From assembly GCF_041146395.1 (NCBI RefSeq), contig NC_090983.1, forward strand, positions 65,169,501 to 65,233,500: a DNA stretch of 64,000 bases. The letters are read 5' to 3'. Source of the DNA: Eulemur rufifrons. Lineage: Eukaryota > Chordata > Mammalia > Primates > Lemuridae. Every line of letters begins with the position of its first letter. The stretch's first letter is position 1. Position numbers and translations under genes: made by a program. Positions 36,114-48,472 of this stretch are shown here, piece after piece. The notes below the pieces were generated by a model, which was not told the origin of the DNA, made no database searches, and saw nothing but the letters and a program-made list of their open reading frames with translations.

Positions 36114-36889
36114 TTGCACCTTCTTACAGTGGCAAAAATTAACCCTCATTAACATGACCCAAACCGTAGTTTGTCAATAGCATATAAAAATAGAAGCAAA
36201 AATATATAAGTTTAAAACAATGCATAGTAATCAATGTTTCAGTATTTATCTTACTTAGAAATTATCTAAGCATCCAATAATTAACTCAATTTAATATCAG
36301 CTCGGCGTAAAAGGTTATGCTAGAATCAACTATTTCAAAGGAAGTCAGAGTTTAAGTAAAATTTTAATTAGGATCCCAAAATGTTGTAGAATATTTTAAA
36401 TGCCTTACTTCCAGTACTGTGATTTTCGCTAGTAAGTACATCTGGACACTTGGTGGTTTTCAGTTTTGGTTTTTGGCCACCTGTAGTTGGAGTGGAGTCA
36501 AAATTTTAGAAAAGTTATAAGTAAAATTTAAATACTTTTCCATGAAAACAATCAAGGAAAAAATATTGGAATGGCAGGGTCCTCCCTCTGAATATTTTTA
36601 AGATTATATGAATTGCAATCCCCTTTTTATATTTTAGATTATTTTCTTAAAATTAAATTACTGTATATGCCATTCAGTGCATGGACTCTCCCCACTTAGC
36701 TGTTATCTTAAAGTGTTTGCTTCTGTTTTCCTGATCCTGCCTTTGTTGTCATAGCAACTAGGGAACTGACAAGACAGCCAGCAACTGAAATTAATGAGCT
36801 AACTCTTTCTTCACCTGTAGTTGCCATGTCCCATTCCAACTCCTGTTTGAATAGAAATAGGCAAGCTGTTAGGAAAGAGCTTTTCTTTC
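36114..36889. other. Unassigned, with unique block containing an X-box-like motif
   Basis: 36660-36850 is unique and less AT-rich than its surroundings. It contains GTTGTCATAGCAAC (36745-36758), two symmetric changes from the RFX X-box palindrome GTTGCCATGGCAAC. The remainder is AT-rich and unassigned. Confidence 0.5.
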
Positions 36890-37197
36890 TTTTTTTTTTT
36901 TGTTTTTTTGTTTTTTTGAGACAGAGTCTCACTCTGTTGCCCGGGCTAGAGTGCTGTGGCATCAGCCTAGCTCACAGAAACCTCAAACTCCTGGGCTCAA
37001 GCGATCCTTCTGCCTCAGCCTCCCAAGTAACTGAGACTACAGTCATGCGTCACCACGCCCAGCTAATTTTTTTTTTTAATGTAGAGATGAGGTCTTGCTA
37101 TTGCCCAGGCTCATCTTGAACTCCTGGCCTCAAGCGATCATCCCACCTCAGCCTCCCAAAGTTCTAGGATTACCGTCATGAGCCACCACTCTCAGCC
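36890..37197 (-). mobile_element. Alu
   Basis: T-rich tail with TTTTTTTGTTTTTTTG units, then GAGACAGAGTCTCACTC to ACTCTCAGCCCC. The linker is the short form (TAATTTTTTTTTTTAATG), and the left arm is of older type. Confidence 0.92.
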
Positions 37198-37640
37198 CCT
37201 GTTATACTTTTAAATGTTTATAATGTGCTTTTCATTCATAGGTATTGATAATTCATGTTTTTTAGGTAATGAGATTTGATATTACTTCATGTTAGCCCAC
37301 TATGGATAAAATGTTTTTACAAATTATTTATGTGAACTCTGAAAAATAGACATAGACCTTATACTCCAAGAATGCCTTAAAACTACTATTAAATGTAAGC
37401 AGATTTAGTATTATATGTTTATCAAGTCAAAAGAAATAAATGAAAGTGGTTTTTTAAGGCTAGATAGAAGCCTTTTTTTATTTTCCATTTTTTTGTATTT
37501 ATATTTATCATGATCTGTACATTCTAGAAAGTATCTATATTCTAAATGGTTACCCAACAGTTTGGAAATAGGTCTCCTTCACTGGAAAAACAGAAACAAG
37601 GGTTAATTCATATTTTCCCTTCAATTTGCTATTTTTTAGT

Positions 37641-37712
37641 CTGTTTTATTTTATTTTTAATTCAAAATATTACGGGGGTACAAATGTTTTTGGTTACATG
37701 GATTGCCTTTGT
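37641..37712 (-). mobile_element. Short L1 3' end
   Basis: The minus strand reads 'CAATCCATGTAACCAAAAAC' then 'ATTTGTACCCCCGTAATATT' and an A-rich tail. This is the same lemur-type L1 terminus as at 27053, in the opposite orientation. I did not find a convincing target duplication. Confidence 0.75.
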
Positions 37713-37975
37713 AATTAGGCTTTTTAAAGTACTTCTTTGCACTTTTTATTTTCCTCATGATATGTAGATAAGTGTGATAGGTTGTGATTAGAAGAACTAT
37801 TAGATATTGCTATATGTTTGCTTCTTTCCATCTTTTTTTCCTTTTTTTGCAATTAAGAAATAGCACACATTTTTGGAATTTTTTGCTTTATGGCCCTGAA
37901 TTAAAGCTTCTTTACTCTGGTTGTTGGCTTTAAAAATCTTAATTCTCATATTCAATCTATTCCCAGAGAGGCATT

Positions 37976-38264
37976 GTTTTTTTGTTTTGTTTTGTTTTTT
38001 GAGAAAACTGTGGCTCCAGCTAAAATGCAGTGGCATCATCATAGCTCACTGCAACCCCACCAACTCCTGGGTTGAAGCGAGCCTCCTGCCTCAGCCTCCC
38101 GAGTAGCTGGGATTACAGGCACACGCCACCACACCACGTTAATTTTTTTTATTTTTTGGTAGAGTCGGTTCTCAATCTTGCTCAGACTGGCCCTGACCTC
38201 AAGCAGTCCTCCCACCTCTGCCTCTCAGAGTGCTAGGATTACAGGCATGAGCCCCTGTGCCTGG
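37976..38264 (-). mobile_element. Alu, first of an adjacent pair
   Basis: GTTTTTTTGTTTTGTTTTG tail, then GAGAAAACTGTGGCTCCAGC to CTGTGCCTGGC. The left side is diverged and the linker is short. Confidence 0.9.
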
Positions 38265-38286
38265 CAAACATTTAGGTTTTGGTTTT

Positions 38287-38590
38287 TGGGGGGTTTTTTT
38301 TTTTCTTTTTTTTGAGACAAGGTCTCACTATGTTGCCCAGGCTGGAGTACAGAGGCGCAATCATAGCTCACTGCAGCCTTGAATTGAATTCCTGTGCTTA
38401 AGCAATTCTCCTGCCTCAGTCTCCTGAGTAGTTGGTATCACAGGTGTATACCACCATGCCTGGCTAATTTTTCTTATTTTTTGTAAAGATGGGGTCTCTC
38501 TATGTTACCTAGGCTGATCTTGAACTCCCGGCCTCAAGCAATCTTCCTACCTTGCTTCCGAAAGTGCTAGGATTACAGACATGAGTGGCC
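38287..38590 (-). mobile_element. Alu (AluJ-grade), second of an adjacent pair
   Basis: T-rich tail from about 38292, then 'GAGACAAGGTCTCACTATG' through to the degraded end 'GACATGAGTGGCCC'. It contains the AluJ-type 'GCAATCATAGCTCACTGC' and a TTGAATTGAA micro-duplication. Same orientation as its neighbour, about 25 bases away. Confidence 0.9.
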
Positions 38591-39318
38591 CACACATGAG
38601 TGTGCCCTGTTTATTTGTTTTCGAAGAACTTTTACTTGGTTTTCCTTTGAGTAGGTAATTAACAATAGCTACTTCTTGCCGGATGTCTTTTAGTATGATC
38701 TTTAAAACTGGTTCACTCTAAGATTTGGGAAATTATTCTTAGACTACATTATTTTTAGACTCCAGTCTTCAGTAGTGATGGGTTTTCTTAACTATTTTGA
38801 TTATGCTTCCCTATCAGTAAGCTTTGGAGCATGGATCACCAATATATGTATATTTGTTTATGAATTATATAAATTTACTAATATTCTAGTATTTTATGTA
38901 GGACAAGCAAGATACCAATAAATATAAGTGAAATTAGGATGAGACAGAGATAATATAAACAGTACCTTAAGATACATTGCCCATTGTGAAGACTTTATAT
39001 TCTTATTAGCCAATTTCTCAAAGTGTATTAGAAATTTAGAGTGATTGTTATTAACAATAATAGATACAGTAATTCAAATAATTTCTTCCTAAATTTATAA
39101 TTAGTTTTTGGCTGAGATCATCATTGTTTTTTCATCACAATGTAGCTGATAACTAGGAGCAGAAGCATCATCTTTGGCACTTCATGTTGTTTCTTGTGAT
39201 TCCATAAATTAGTATTATGTTTAATCCATGATTATTTTTGGAAGGGATCTTTTTAAAGCCCTTCATTTTTATGAAAGTTATATTAAAAGTTAACATGATT
39301 AATTTATTATTTACTTAT
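38591..39318. other. Unassigned AT-rich intronic sequence
   Basis: Nothing recognisable. No exon. Confidence 0.5.
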
Positions 39319-39617
<299 letters not shown>

Positions 39618-40221
39618 TAGTTAATATAATTTAGAAATCCACTTTATTATACCCATAAATTGTGAATGTGGACAAAATGCTGACCAAATGAGTAAGGATA
39701 CCACTGTGAGCTCCTCTGCACTGTGGAATTCATACTCTTCCCATCAGGTAGCTTGGGTATATATATGATGTGTAAAGTGCCTAACATTCAACCCTATGGG
39801 TGGCAGCAGTTTCAATCCATATATTAAGTATTTATTAGCGTTAGTAGTTAGCAAAATTTTCTCTTTCTCTCAATAAAAATTGGACTGTTTATTATTTCTT
39901 CTCACACTTAAAGGCCTCATCTTGAATATCTCACTTGTGAAGAAATAGTTTTAATTCTGGCATCTGCATGTGGATTTTAGATTCTCATAAACATTTCCTT
40001 TTGGGGCTATACTCCTTACCAGCTTATGTGTAATATATCACCCTAAAGTTGGGTGGCTAACTTTATTAAATCTGTTTCCTAGTATTTGAAGAAATGATTT
40101 CATATTTAAATTTTCATTTGATTGTATTTTAATTGTTTAGTTTTAGAGATGCACAGCAACTATTTTCTGTGTAATATATGATTTATTTGTAAATAAATTT
40201 GAACAAAAGCACAAATTAAGC

Positions 40222-40422
40222 AGAGGTTCTCATCTCAGGGGTTGATTATTCACCTAGGCAGCATTTTCAAATGTGTAGTATGTTTTGATTTGTCACAATG
40301 ACTGAAAGCTTCTGACATTGAGAGGGCAGGGCCAGCAACGCTAAACATTTGTAAGGTTTGGGGCAGCCTCACCCCCATGAAGAATTGTCCTGTCCAATTG
40401 TGGTGCCTGTGAAACACTGGAC
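40222..40422 (+). mobile_element. MER20 (hAT-Charlie) element
   Basis: Starts CAGAGGTTCTCATCTCAGGG and runs through 'GGCAGCATTTTCAAATG', 'GAGGGCAGGGCCAGCAACGC', 'CTAAACATTTGTAAGG' and 'ATGAAGAATTGTCCTGTCC', ending GTGAAACACTGG. This is the MER20 order with substitutions. MER20 copies are known to have been co-opted as endometrial enhancers in placental mammals; nothing here shows that for this copy. Confidence 0.8.
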
Positions 40423-40599
40423 TAAAGTCATATTTTGGAGTTATTATTTGCTAAGATGATTTACTATTAATTCATAAATAAATCTAATATTTTTATATTA
40501 TATATTAAAATGGAAGCTCATTATTGTATCATAGCAAGGTGTTATTGTAAAAGACATTTTCTTTTCATTTAGCAAAACTTTTTTTTTCATTCTCATGCT

Positions 40600-41000
40600 A
40601 TACTGAGTACAATTCATTGCAGTGTTGAGCAACTACTGTTGGTAATTCACTTGGCTAGGTGCTGTGACTACAGAGATAAATAACACAGTTACTCTTCCTC
40701 CTGTTCATAGGCTAGCAGGGGAAAACAGTCATATAAATAATTGCTATTTAGTGTGATAAGTACATTAGGAGAATTAGATGTAATGTAAAGAGGTAGCTCT
40801 GAAAGGGGTAAGGTTTTAGGGAGAAAGTCACCAGATTGTTAAACTCTTTGAGGGCAAGAACTACATCTTGAGTTACACCTTTACAACACATAGCACTGGA
40901 CCTTAAACTTGGTAATACAGTCAGTAAATATTAGTTGATAAAGTGAGTTGATATCTTAGCAAATTTTTGATGAGTGAATTGAAGTATGTGTAGGTGGGCA
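40600..41000. mobile_element. Decayed L2 fragments in both orientations
   Basis: 'TTGGCTAGGTGCTGTGACTA' near 40650 matches the reverse L2 terminus. 'AACTCTTTGAGGGCAAGAAC' and 'CAGTCAGTAAATATTAGTTG' at 40840-40945 match a forward L2 terminus. The two opposing pieces are very diverged. Confidence 0.5.
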
Positions 41001-42229
41001 AAGTGGGAAAGGACAGGAAGACTTAAAGTTCAGTTATTGCATGACGTGCTAGCAAATGATGTTGGAAAATGAGATTTAGACAGGCAATGAAGAAACTTGC
41101 AGGTGAATGGGATATCATTAAAGTTTTGTGGGGTTTTTTTACACTAAGTTATTAGAAAGGGGAAGACATACCTGATTCGATTTGGTGAGATTTAGGTTTT
41201 AGAAGGATATCTCCAAAAGACATTGAGGATGATGTAGTTGAGAGAGGAGAGAGATGTTATTATTTTGTAGTAGTGATGTTCACACCCATGTAAGACCTTG
41301 TAGTATCAAAATGTTAACAGAAAATCTAAATTTAAGCTTTTATACATTAATTGATCTTATTTAAGTTTTAAGGTTTATATTGCACAAGCCTAAATATATT
41401 CTATATTGAATAATTTTAATTTTTCATTACAGTTTTAGTTATTCTTTAGTGATACCCGATTAAGTTTTTTAACGTTCAAAATGAACAATTCATTTATGTT
41501 AGTAGTGTTTGGATACAGAAAAGGGAGAATAATTAGTGGTCCTGCTTAATTTTTTTTTTTTTTAAATACAAAATTTATTATCCTGAAGTTGATAAACTAT
41601 TTCAACTGGAGATTAGTTGGTAACACTTTTAGATAGTTTGGTAGCAAGCTTAGTAGTAATTTGCACGAAAAACTGAGAATTTTATGTAGAATTAGGTGAC
41701 TTGATTATTTCTACTCAGCAGATTTGTATGTATAGCCTAGCACCTTCCACATAAAATCAAAATAAACAAAACTATTTGGGTCACAAAATAAAAGCAGATA
41801 TTTTCAAGGGTTAAGTAATAACTTTTAGTCTTAAGATCCTCTCAAACCATTTTTTGCTGTGCCAGATGTAAATTCTAGTCATAATATCATTACCACAAAA
41901 TATAGCTCATCAATAAATTAACAAATAGTCATGAGTTTTTAGATTAAATGTAAAATTTTTATTTATTTATTTTTAGCCAGTCAATAATGTAAAATTTTAA
42001 AGTTAAAGCTGAAATAAATAATTAGTATAAAACAATAATTTGCATCTTTAGCACATATCAAATGACTTATACATTCAAATTCTGAGAATTAAATCTGTCT
42101 TATATTTAAGATAAAGTTTCTGAGTTAGCAATGTAAAGGTGACGTTTGCCAAAAATAAGACATAAGGCGACGTGTAAAGAAAAAATTCATTTATTTAAGT
42201 CAATAATGTTGAAAAGATTATTTTTAAGT
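41001..42229. other. Unassigned intronic sequence
   Basis: AT-rich. A T-run lies at about 41551-41563. No exon or clear repeat. Confidence 0.5.
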
Positions 42230-42420
42230 AAGCATTCAGGCAGCAAACGGGTCACAGCTGGCAAGCCTCCTAATAAGAGAGGAAACTGAAAACTTGAAAG
42301 CAGTCTGGCTGGCGCCATTTAGCAAAGGGACAGAGTCCGAGTCATTTAATGAGGGCATCACTATATTATAGCTGTAAAACTAATACGTAGGAAAGAAATA
42401 TCTAGCTGATTTTGTTAGAT
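42230..42420. promoter_or_regulatory. Candidate conserved non-coding element A
   Basis: A GC-richer island in AT-rich DNA, with 'GGTCACAGCTGGCAAGCC', 'CTGGCTGGCGCCATTTAGC' and 'GACAGAGTCCGAGTCATTTA'. It has several CpGs and no repeat similarity. Inside the Alu-free interval 39.6-43.55 kb. Enhancer role is inferred. Confidence 0.4.
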
Positions 42421-42539
42421 GATTCTCAATATCAGAAAAAAGACTCTTGTTTAAAGAAGAACGGAAAGTATGTTAACAATTTTATTTAGAATATTTCTGG
42501 TATGGATACTTAACATTTTTAAAAATGACTTCTAACCGT

Positions 42540-42760
42540 TACTTGTAAAATTTACATTGACAAACTTCTTATCCAGTGCAGCTGGGGCTTCATTTAATCA
42601 AAAAGATCAAAATGGGAAATCATAAAAAAATGCATGTAAATGTAAACATTTAACAAAACTTTCACATGCATTTGCCATATTTTTTTGGAATGTCTGTGGC
42701 AGGGGCCGGGACAGTCAGTATTTTTTCTTTGGGGATGGATGTCCTAATTGGAAATCATTG
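42540..42760. promoter_or_regulatory. Candidate conserved non-coding element B
   Basis: Includes 'CCAGTGCAGCTGGGGCTTC' (E-box CAGCTG), two ATCAAA words typical of TCF/LEF sites at about 42597-42615, and an octamer-like ATGCATGTAAATG. Only 120 bases from block A; the two may form one regulatory module. Inference from composition alone. Confidence 0.35.
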
Positions 42761-43552
42761 TATATCTTGTATGTACACCTCCAAAATAGAAGTTTCATAT
42801 CAGATTCTTTAAAGTGGAGGAAGAACTTAGACACAAAACTTCATGGGTGCAGAGTCCTTGTACATTTTTATGATGTTTTCTGCCAGTATTTTATAGTTGT
42901 CTTACCGACATTGAATGTAACAGTAATTGTAATGGAAACCTGCTTTTATCAAGTTTTTCAGAACCATTTAATTTTCAGGGAATTATCCTTTCTTTTTGTA
43001 CTCATCTTATTGGTTTATATAATAATTAAGTTATATAATTACAGTATCAAATATTACTAGCCTTAATAGATTAAGAACAAATATAACTTCATAGCCATGC
43101 AAATCAAGTAGTGGGAACAAAATATGATGGCCTACTGGAAAGAGAGAGAAATAGGTAATTGCCATAAAGATTTTACCTTCACACTTCTTTTTTCCATGTG
43201 TCTGAAAATACCCATCATCTAGCCAAGTCATCTTTGAGAAGCCTCTCAAAGATCTGCTCTGAGGTAATAATTCTGGGGGATCTGCCCTGATACACTTACC
43301 TCCCCCATACCTCAATCCGGGGTTTTATTGGCTTGATATAACCCCTTTTGTTTTTTTATATTCTCTTCATATTACTCACATTTCTCCCTCCTGCACCATC
43401 ATTTTCCCCTTTTTTGAATTATTACCATTAACATGCTAGGGGAAAAAATCTCTCTTGTTCTATTTGTTCCTCTGGCTACTGCACCAATTCTCTGCTTTTC
43501 ATTTTGTAGAACTATAATGTATTTGCTACCTCTAAGTTGTCTCCTACCAGTC
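42761..43552. other. Unassigned intronic sequence
   Basis: Two unsupported frames overlap here (plus 42758-43060, minus 43031-43315). Neither has splice sites, codon bias or recognisable content. Confidence 0.45.
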
Positions 43553-43849
43553 TTTTTTTTTTTTTTTTTTTTTTTTTGAGACAGTTTTGCTCTGTCGCCC
43601 AGACTAGAGTGCAGTGGCGTCATTATAGCACACTACAACCTCAAACTCCTGGGCTCAATCAATCCTCCTGCCACAGACTCCTGAGTAGCTGGGACTACAG
43701 GCTCACGTGCCACCATGCCCAGCTAATTTATCTATTTTCAGGGGTCTTGTTTTTGCTCAGGCTGGTCTCAAACTCCAGGGCTCGAGCATTTCTCCTGCCT
43801 CGACCTCCCAGAGTGCTAGGATTACAGGCATGAGCCACCGTGCCAGGCC
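43553..43849 (-). mobile_element. Alu
   Basis: T-run of about 25 bases, then GAGACAGTTTTGCTCTGTCG to CCGTGCCAGGCC. Short linker, intermediate divergence. Confidence 0.94.
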
Positions 43850-44854
43850 TAGAGATAAAATTTTCTTTCATTTTTCTGGGAGTAGAAAGCAGTCATTCGT
43901 TCCTATTTCCTGTAATATGTTTTCTTCATTAATCTTTCACATATTATGTTTATTTCATCCCTTTTAATGATAGAATTTTTGTCCAACTTCCTTTTTTTCC
44001 TGGTTAACTCATCCTCACATAAGGGCGGATTTATATAGACCTATTATTTACCTAAGAATAATGCAAGGGGATTCTTCTTGACATAGTCCCTGTTTATCTG
44101 CAGCCTCAATTGCTATTATTCCATAGCTGGGAAAATAACTCTAAAGAGATTCTCTCCAGTGTTTCTCCTTATATATTACTGACTTCAGAGATTCTCCCTC
44201 CAGCCCACTCTGTGATCAGACCAAGCCCTAACCACTTTTTGAAATCTGGGTCAGAGGTAAATACTAAGGAGTGGCTGTGTTCCTTCTCTTCTAGCTGTGC
44301 TTCTGCAACAGTGAGTACTTTGGTGAGAGTTGGGTCAGGGGGAAAGCATATTACAGTGTGGTGGCTCAGTCTTTTCCATGGCTCTCCTCTGCCCTCACGA
44401 CTTGTTTCTAATATATTTGATCCTTTCTTTTCCTGTCTCTGGGTTATAATTACAATGATTCAGGCTAAAATTTTTCAGTGAAGAGCTTGTCTTAGAAGAG
44501 TCAGAACTGTTGTATATTATAACATTATTTGCTATTTGCTTTCTTGTTGGTTCTTCCATACCAGCCCCAAACAAAAAGCTTTTAAGATCAGTATTTGATT
44601 CAATATTTTTGTGATAGCAAAAATTTTGGAAATAGAATGCTTATTCTAGAGCAGCAGAAAACGAGGTGTCAAGGTGCCTATGGTGTTATAAGGTATCTAG
44701 CTGATATTACAGAGTTAATATTGATAATTTTGATCGCACAGGATAGTCACACAGTGATGCTTTTGGTTCTGCATAATTATTTTCTGTATTTCTCTTCACC
44801 TGGTCCTGTCACATGACCAAGAAAAGGCCTTCCAGTTGTTTAGGCTTGAGGCAT
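43850..44854. other. Unassigned intronic sequence
   Basis: The 123-codon frame at 44110-44481 lacks any recognisable domain, has a terminal Met start in repeat-like sequence, and is not called. The area may be an unclassified old repeat. Confidence 0.4.
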
Positions 44855-45000
44855 GATGGCACTTAAGTCTTCTGTGCTCTGTCACTTTACTGTGTGTAGC
44901 TTAGGGTAAGTCATTTAATCTCTCTGAGTTTCAGTTTCCTTTTCTTTGATGGTACTTGCCCTATGTACCTCACTGATAAATCGTTAATGAAAATGAATTC
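44855..45000 (+). mobile_element. MIR SINE
   Basis: 'CTGTCACTTTACTGTGTGTA', 'TTAGGGTAAGTCATTTAATC' and 'TCTCTGAGTTTCAGTTTCC' are the MIR core and downstream region. tRNA-derived, mammal-wide and ancient. Confidence 0.85.
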
Positions 45001-46574
45001 AATGATTTTAAAAAAATTCAGCATTTGTAAAATGAACAACTCACTAGGGGTAATTTTGCACGAGTATTGAATCTTTATTTATTTTTTATTTTTATAGATT
45101 TAGAGGGTGTAAGTGCAATTTTGTTACATGGACATAGTGCCTAGTTGTGGAATTTGTTCTTATATTATAACCATCACCTGAATAGTGTACATTGTATGCA
45201 TTAAATAATTTTTCATCCCTCATCCCTCTCCCACCTTCTTACACTTCCCAGTCTCCCAGTGTCTGTTATTCCACTCTGTATGACCGTATGTATACATTAT
45301 TTAGCTCCCACTTAGAAATGAGAACAGGCAGTATTTGATTTTCTGTTTTTGAGTTATTTCACAGATAATGACCTCTAGTCCCATCCATGTTGTTGCAAAA
45401 GACATGATTTGATTATTCTTTATAGCTCAGTAGTATTCCAGTATTATTATTCACAATGGCAAAGATATTGTGAATAGTGCTGCAATAAACATACAAGTGT
45501 AGGTATATACACAGATAAGTGCAGGTGTCTTTTTTACATGATGATTTCCTTTCTTTGAGTGGATACCCAATAGTGGGATTGCTGGGTCCAATGATAGTTC
45601 TAGTTTTTGTTTTTTGAAAAATCTCGTTACTGTTTTCTATAGAGGTTGTACTAATTTACATTCTCACCAACACTGTATATGCATTTTATTTTTTCTGCAT
45701 CCTTGCCAACATCTGTTATTTTTTGACTTTTTAGTAATAGCCATTCTGAGTAGTGTAAGATGATGCATTTATGATTGCATTTCTCTGATGATTAGTGCTG
45801 TTGAGCTTTTTCTCCACATGTTTGTTGGCCATTTCTGTGTCTTTTGTAAAATGTCTGTTCCTGTCCTTTGCTTACTTTTCAATGAGGTTTTGGGGGGGGG
45901 GGTTGTTGAGTTATTTTGAATTCCTTGTAGATTCTGGGTATCAGTCCTTTGTCAGGTATGAATATCTTCTCCCATTCTGTAGATTGTCTGTTCATTCTGC
46001 TGATTATTTCTTTTGCTGTGCAGAAGCTTCTTAGTTTAATTAAGTCCCATTTGTCTATTTTTTTTGTTGCATTTGCTTTTTAGGTCTTAGTCATGAATTC
46101 TTTGCCCAGGCCAATGTCCAGAAGAGTTTTTCCTATGTTTTCTTTTAGAATTTTTATGGTTTCAAGTCTTACATTTGAGTCTTTAATCCATCTTGTGTTA
46201 ATTTTTTTATACAGTGAGAGATAGGGGTGGAGTTTTATTCTTCTGCATATGGCTATTCAGTTTTCCTAGCACCATTTCTTGAATAGGATATCCTTTCTCC
46301 AGTGTATAGTTTTGTTGATTTTGTCAAAGATCAGTTGGCTATAGGTATGTGACTTTATTTTTGGGTTCTCTATTCTGTTCCATTGATCTAGATGTCTATT
46401 TTTGTACCGGTTCCATGCTGTTTTGGTTACTCTAACTTTTTAGTGTAACTTGAAGTCAGGCAATGTGATGCCTCCTGCTTTGTTCTTTTGCTTAGATTGC
46501 TTTGGCTATTCGGGCTCTGTTTTGATTCCCTATGAATATTAGGATTGTTTTTTCTAATTCTGTCAAAAATGTTG

Positions 46575-46736
46575 TTGGGTTTTTTGCCCCTTCCTTCCTT
46601 TTGCTCTCCCTTTGCTGTGACAGTGGGTCCAGTCATCATCTGTGGCATATGTATGTTGCTCTGTAAACCTATAACTTGCTCTTGCTCTATAATCCTATCT
46701 TTCTCTCAAAAAACCTTATTTTCGTGCTTGCCTTAA
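46575..46736 (+). mobile_element. Unidentified 162-bp insert in L1 with 10-bp target duplication
   Basis: AAAAATGTTG occurs at 46565-46574 and 46737-46746; removing one copy plus the insert restores continuous L1 ORF2 sequence. The duplication starting AAAAA fits an L1-endonuclease nick, so the insert reads on the plus strand with its tail merging into the A-run. It begins TTGGGTTTTTTGCCCC and ends GTGCTTGCCTTA. I recognise no SINE, snRNA or gene in it. Confidence 0.75.
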
Positions 46737-47032
46737 AAAAATGTTGGTATTTTGATAAGAATTGCGTTGAATTTATAGATTGCTTTGGGCAGTATTGGTC
46801 ATTTTAACAAGATTGAGTCTTCTAATCCATGAGCATGGGATGTTATTCCATTTGTTTGTGTCATCTCTGACTTCTTTTATTAATGATTTGTAGTTTTCCT
46901 TGTAGAGATCTTTTACCTCCTGATTAAATGTATTCCTAGATATTTTAATTTTTTTTGGTAGCTATTGTAAATGTTATTGACTTCTTGATTTGGTTCTCAA
47001 CTTGATTGTTATTGGTGTATAGAAATGCTACT

Positions 47033-47088
47033 GATTTTTGTATATTGGTTTTTTTGTATATTGGTTTTTTTGTATATTGGTTTTTGTA
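47033..47088. repeat. Three-fold tandem repeat inside L1
   Basis: The unit GTATATTGGTTTTTTT (16-17 bases) is repeated about three times in a row. The L1 consensus has one such unit, so this is a private slippage expansion. Confidence 0.9.
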
Positions 47089-47562
47089 TCCTGAAACTTT
47101 ACTGTATTCATTTATCAAATCTGGGAGTCTTTGGCAGAATCTTTAGGGTTTACTAGATAGATGAGCATATCATTGGCAAATAGAGAAAATTTGACTTCCT
47201 CTTTTCCAATCTGGATGCCTTTTATTTCTTTCTGTTGCCTGATTGCTCTAAGACTTGTCTTGTTCCAGTTTGTAGAGGGAATGCTTTCCATTTTTCCCCA
47301 GTCAGTATGAGGCTGGCTATGGGTTTGTTGTATATGGCTTTTATTATTTTGAGGTATGTTCCTTCTGTGCCTAGTTTTTTGAGGGTTTTATCATGGAAGT
47401 ATGCTGAATTTTTTTGAATGCTTTTTCTGCATATACTGAGATCATATGGTTTTTGTTTTTAATTTTGTGTATATCTTGGATCACATTTATTGATTTACAT
47501 TTGTTGAACCATCCCTTCATCACTAAGATGAAACCACTTGATCATGGTGTATTACCTTTTTT

Positions 47563-47850
47563 TGGGGGGGGGGTGGGGAACAGGGTCTTGTTCTGCTGCC
47601 TAGGCTGGAGTGCACTGGCATCATCATAGCTCACTGCAATCTCAAACTCCTGAGCCTCAGCAATCCTCCTGCATCAGCCTCCCAGGAAGCTGACACTAAA
47701 GGTATACACCACCATGCCCAGCTAATTTTTCTGTTTTTTTGTAGAGATGGGTCTGCTCAGGCTGGTCTCAAACTCCTAACTTCAAGCAATCTTCCTGCCT
47801 TGGCCTCCCAGAGTGCTGGGATTGTAGGCACGAGCCACCGTACTCAGCCA
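47563..47850 (-). mobile_element. Alu inside the L1
   Basis: G-run start (GGGGGGGGGGTGGGG) replaces the usual T-tail/first bases. The body runs from CAGGGTCTTGTTCTGCTGCC to CCGTACTCAGCCA. TATTACCTTTTTT / TATTATCTTTTTG flanks it; the L1 reads through when it is removed. Confidence 0.92.
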
Positions 47851-48446
47851 TATTATCTTTTTGATATGCTGTTGGATTTAGTTTGCTAGTATTTTGATGA
47901 GGATTTTTGCATCTTTCTTCAACAGGGATATTAGTCTAGTTTTCTTTTTTTGTTGTGTCCTTTCCTGACTGTGGTATAAGAGTGATACAAGCTTTGTAGA
48001 ATGAGTTAGGGAGGATTCCTCCCTTCTTGATTTTTTTGGGATAGTTTCAGTAGAATTGGTACCAGTTCTTTGTAATCTAATAGCACTCAGCTGTGAATCT
48101 ATCTGGTTCTGGGCTTTTTTTGGGCAGGGTGATATTTTAGTACTGACTCAGTGTTATTACTCATCATTGATCTGTTTGAGATTTGTATTTATTCCTGGTT
48201 CAATCTTGGGAGGTTGTATATTTCCCGGAATTTATCCATTTCCTCTAGGATTTCTAGTTTGTGAGCATACAGTTATTCATAGTAGTCTCTGATGATCTTT
48301 AGTATTTCTGTGGTATCAGTTGTAATGTCTCCTTTTTCATTTTTGATTGTGTTTATTTGAATCTTTTCTCTTTCTGCTTATTTGAGCTAGCAGTCTATCA
48401 ATTTTATTTATTGTTTCAAAGAACCAACTTTTCATTTCATTGACCC

Positions 48447-48472
48447 TTTATTTATTTATTTATTTATTTTGG
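48447..48472. repeat. (TTTA)n microsatellite in L1
   Basis: Six TTTA units, not part of the L1 consensus as I know it. Probably variable in length. Confidence 0.9.

Noticed and set aside
43031..43315. 94-codon minus-strand frame
   Set aside because: No domain or codon bias, overlaps an opposite-strand chance frame.
44110..44481. 123-codon plus-strand frame
   Set aside because: No recognisable family, single-exon in intronic sequence, length within chance for this window.
45074..45600. Separate short L1 insertion
   Set aside because: Continuous with ORF2 and the rest of the full-length L1; the duplication at 45063/52061 encloses one element.
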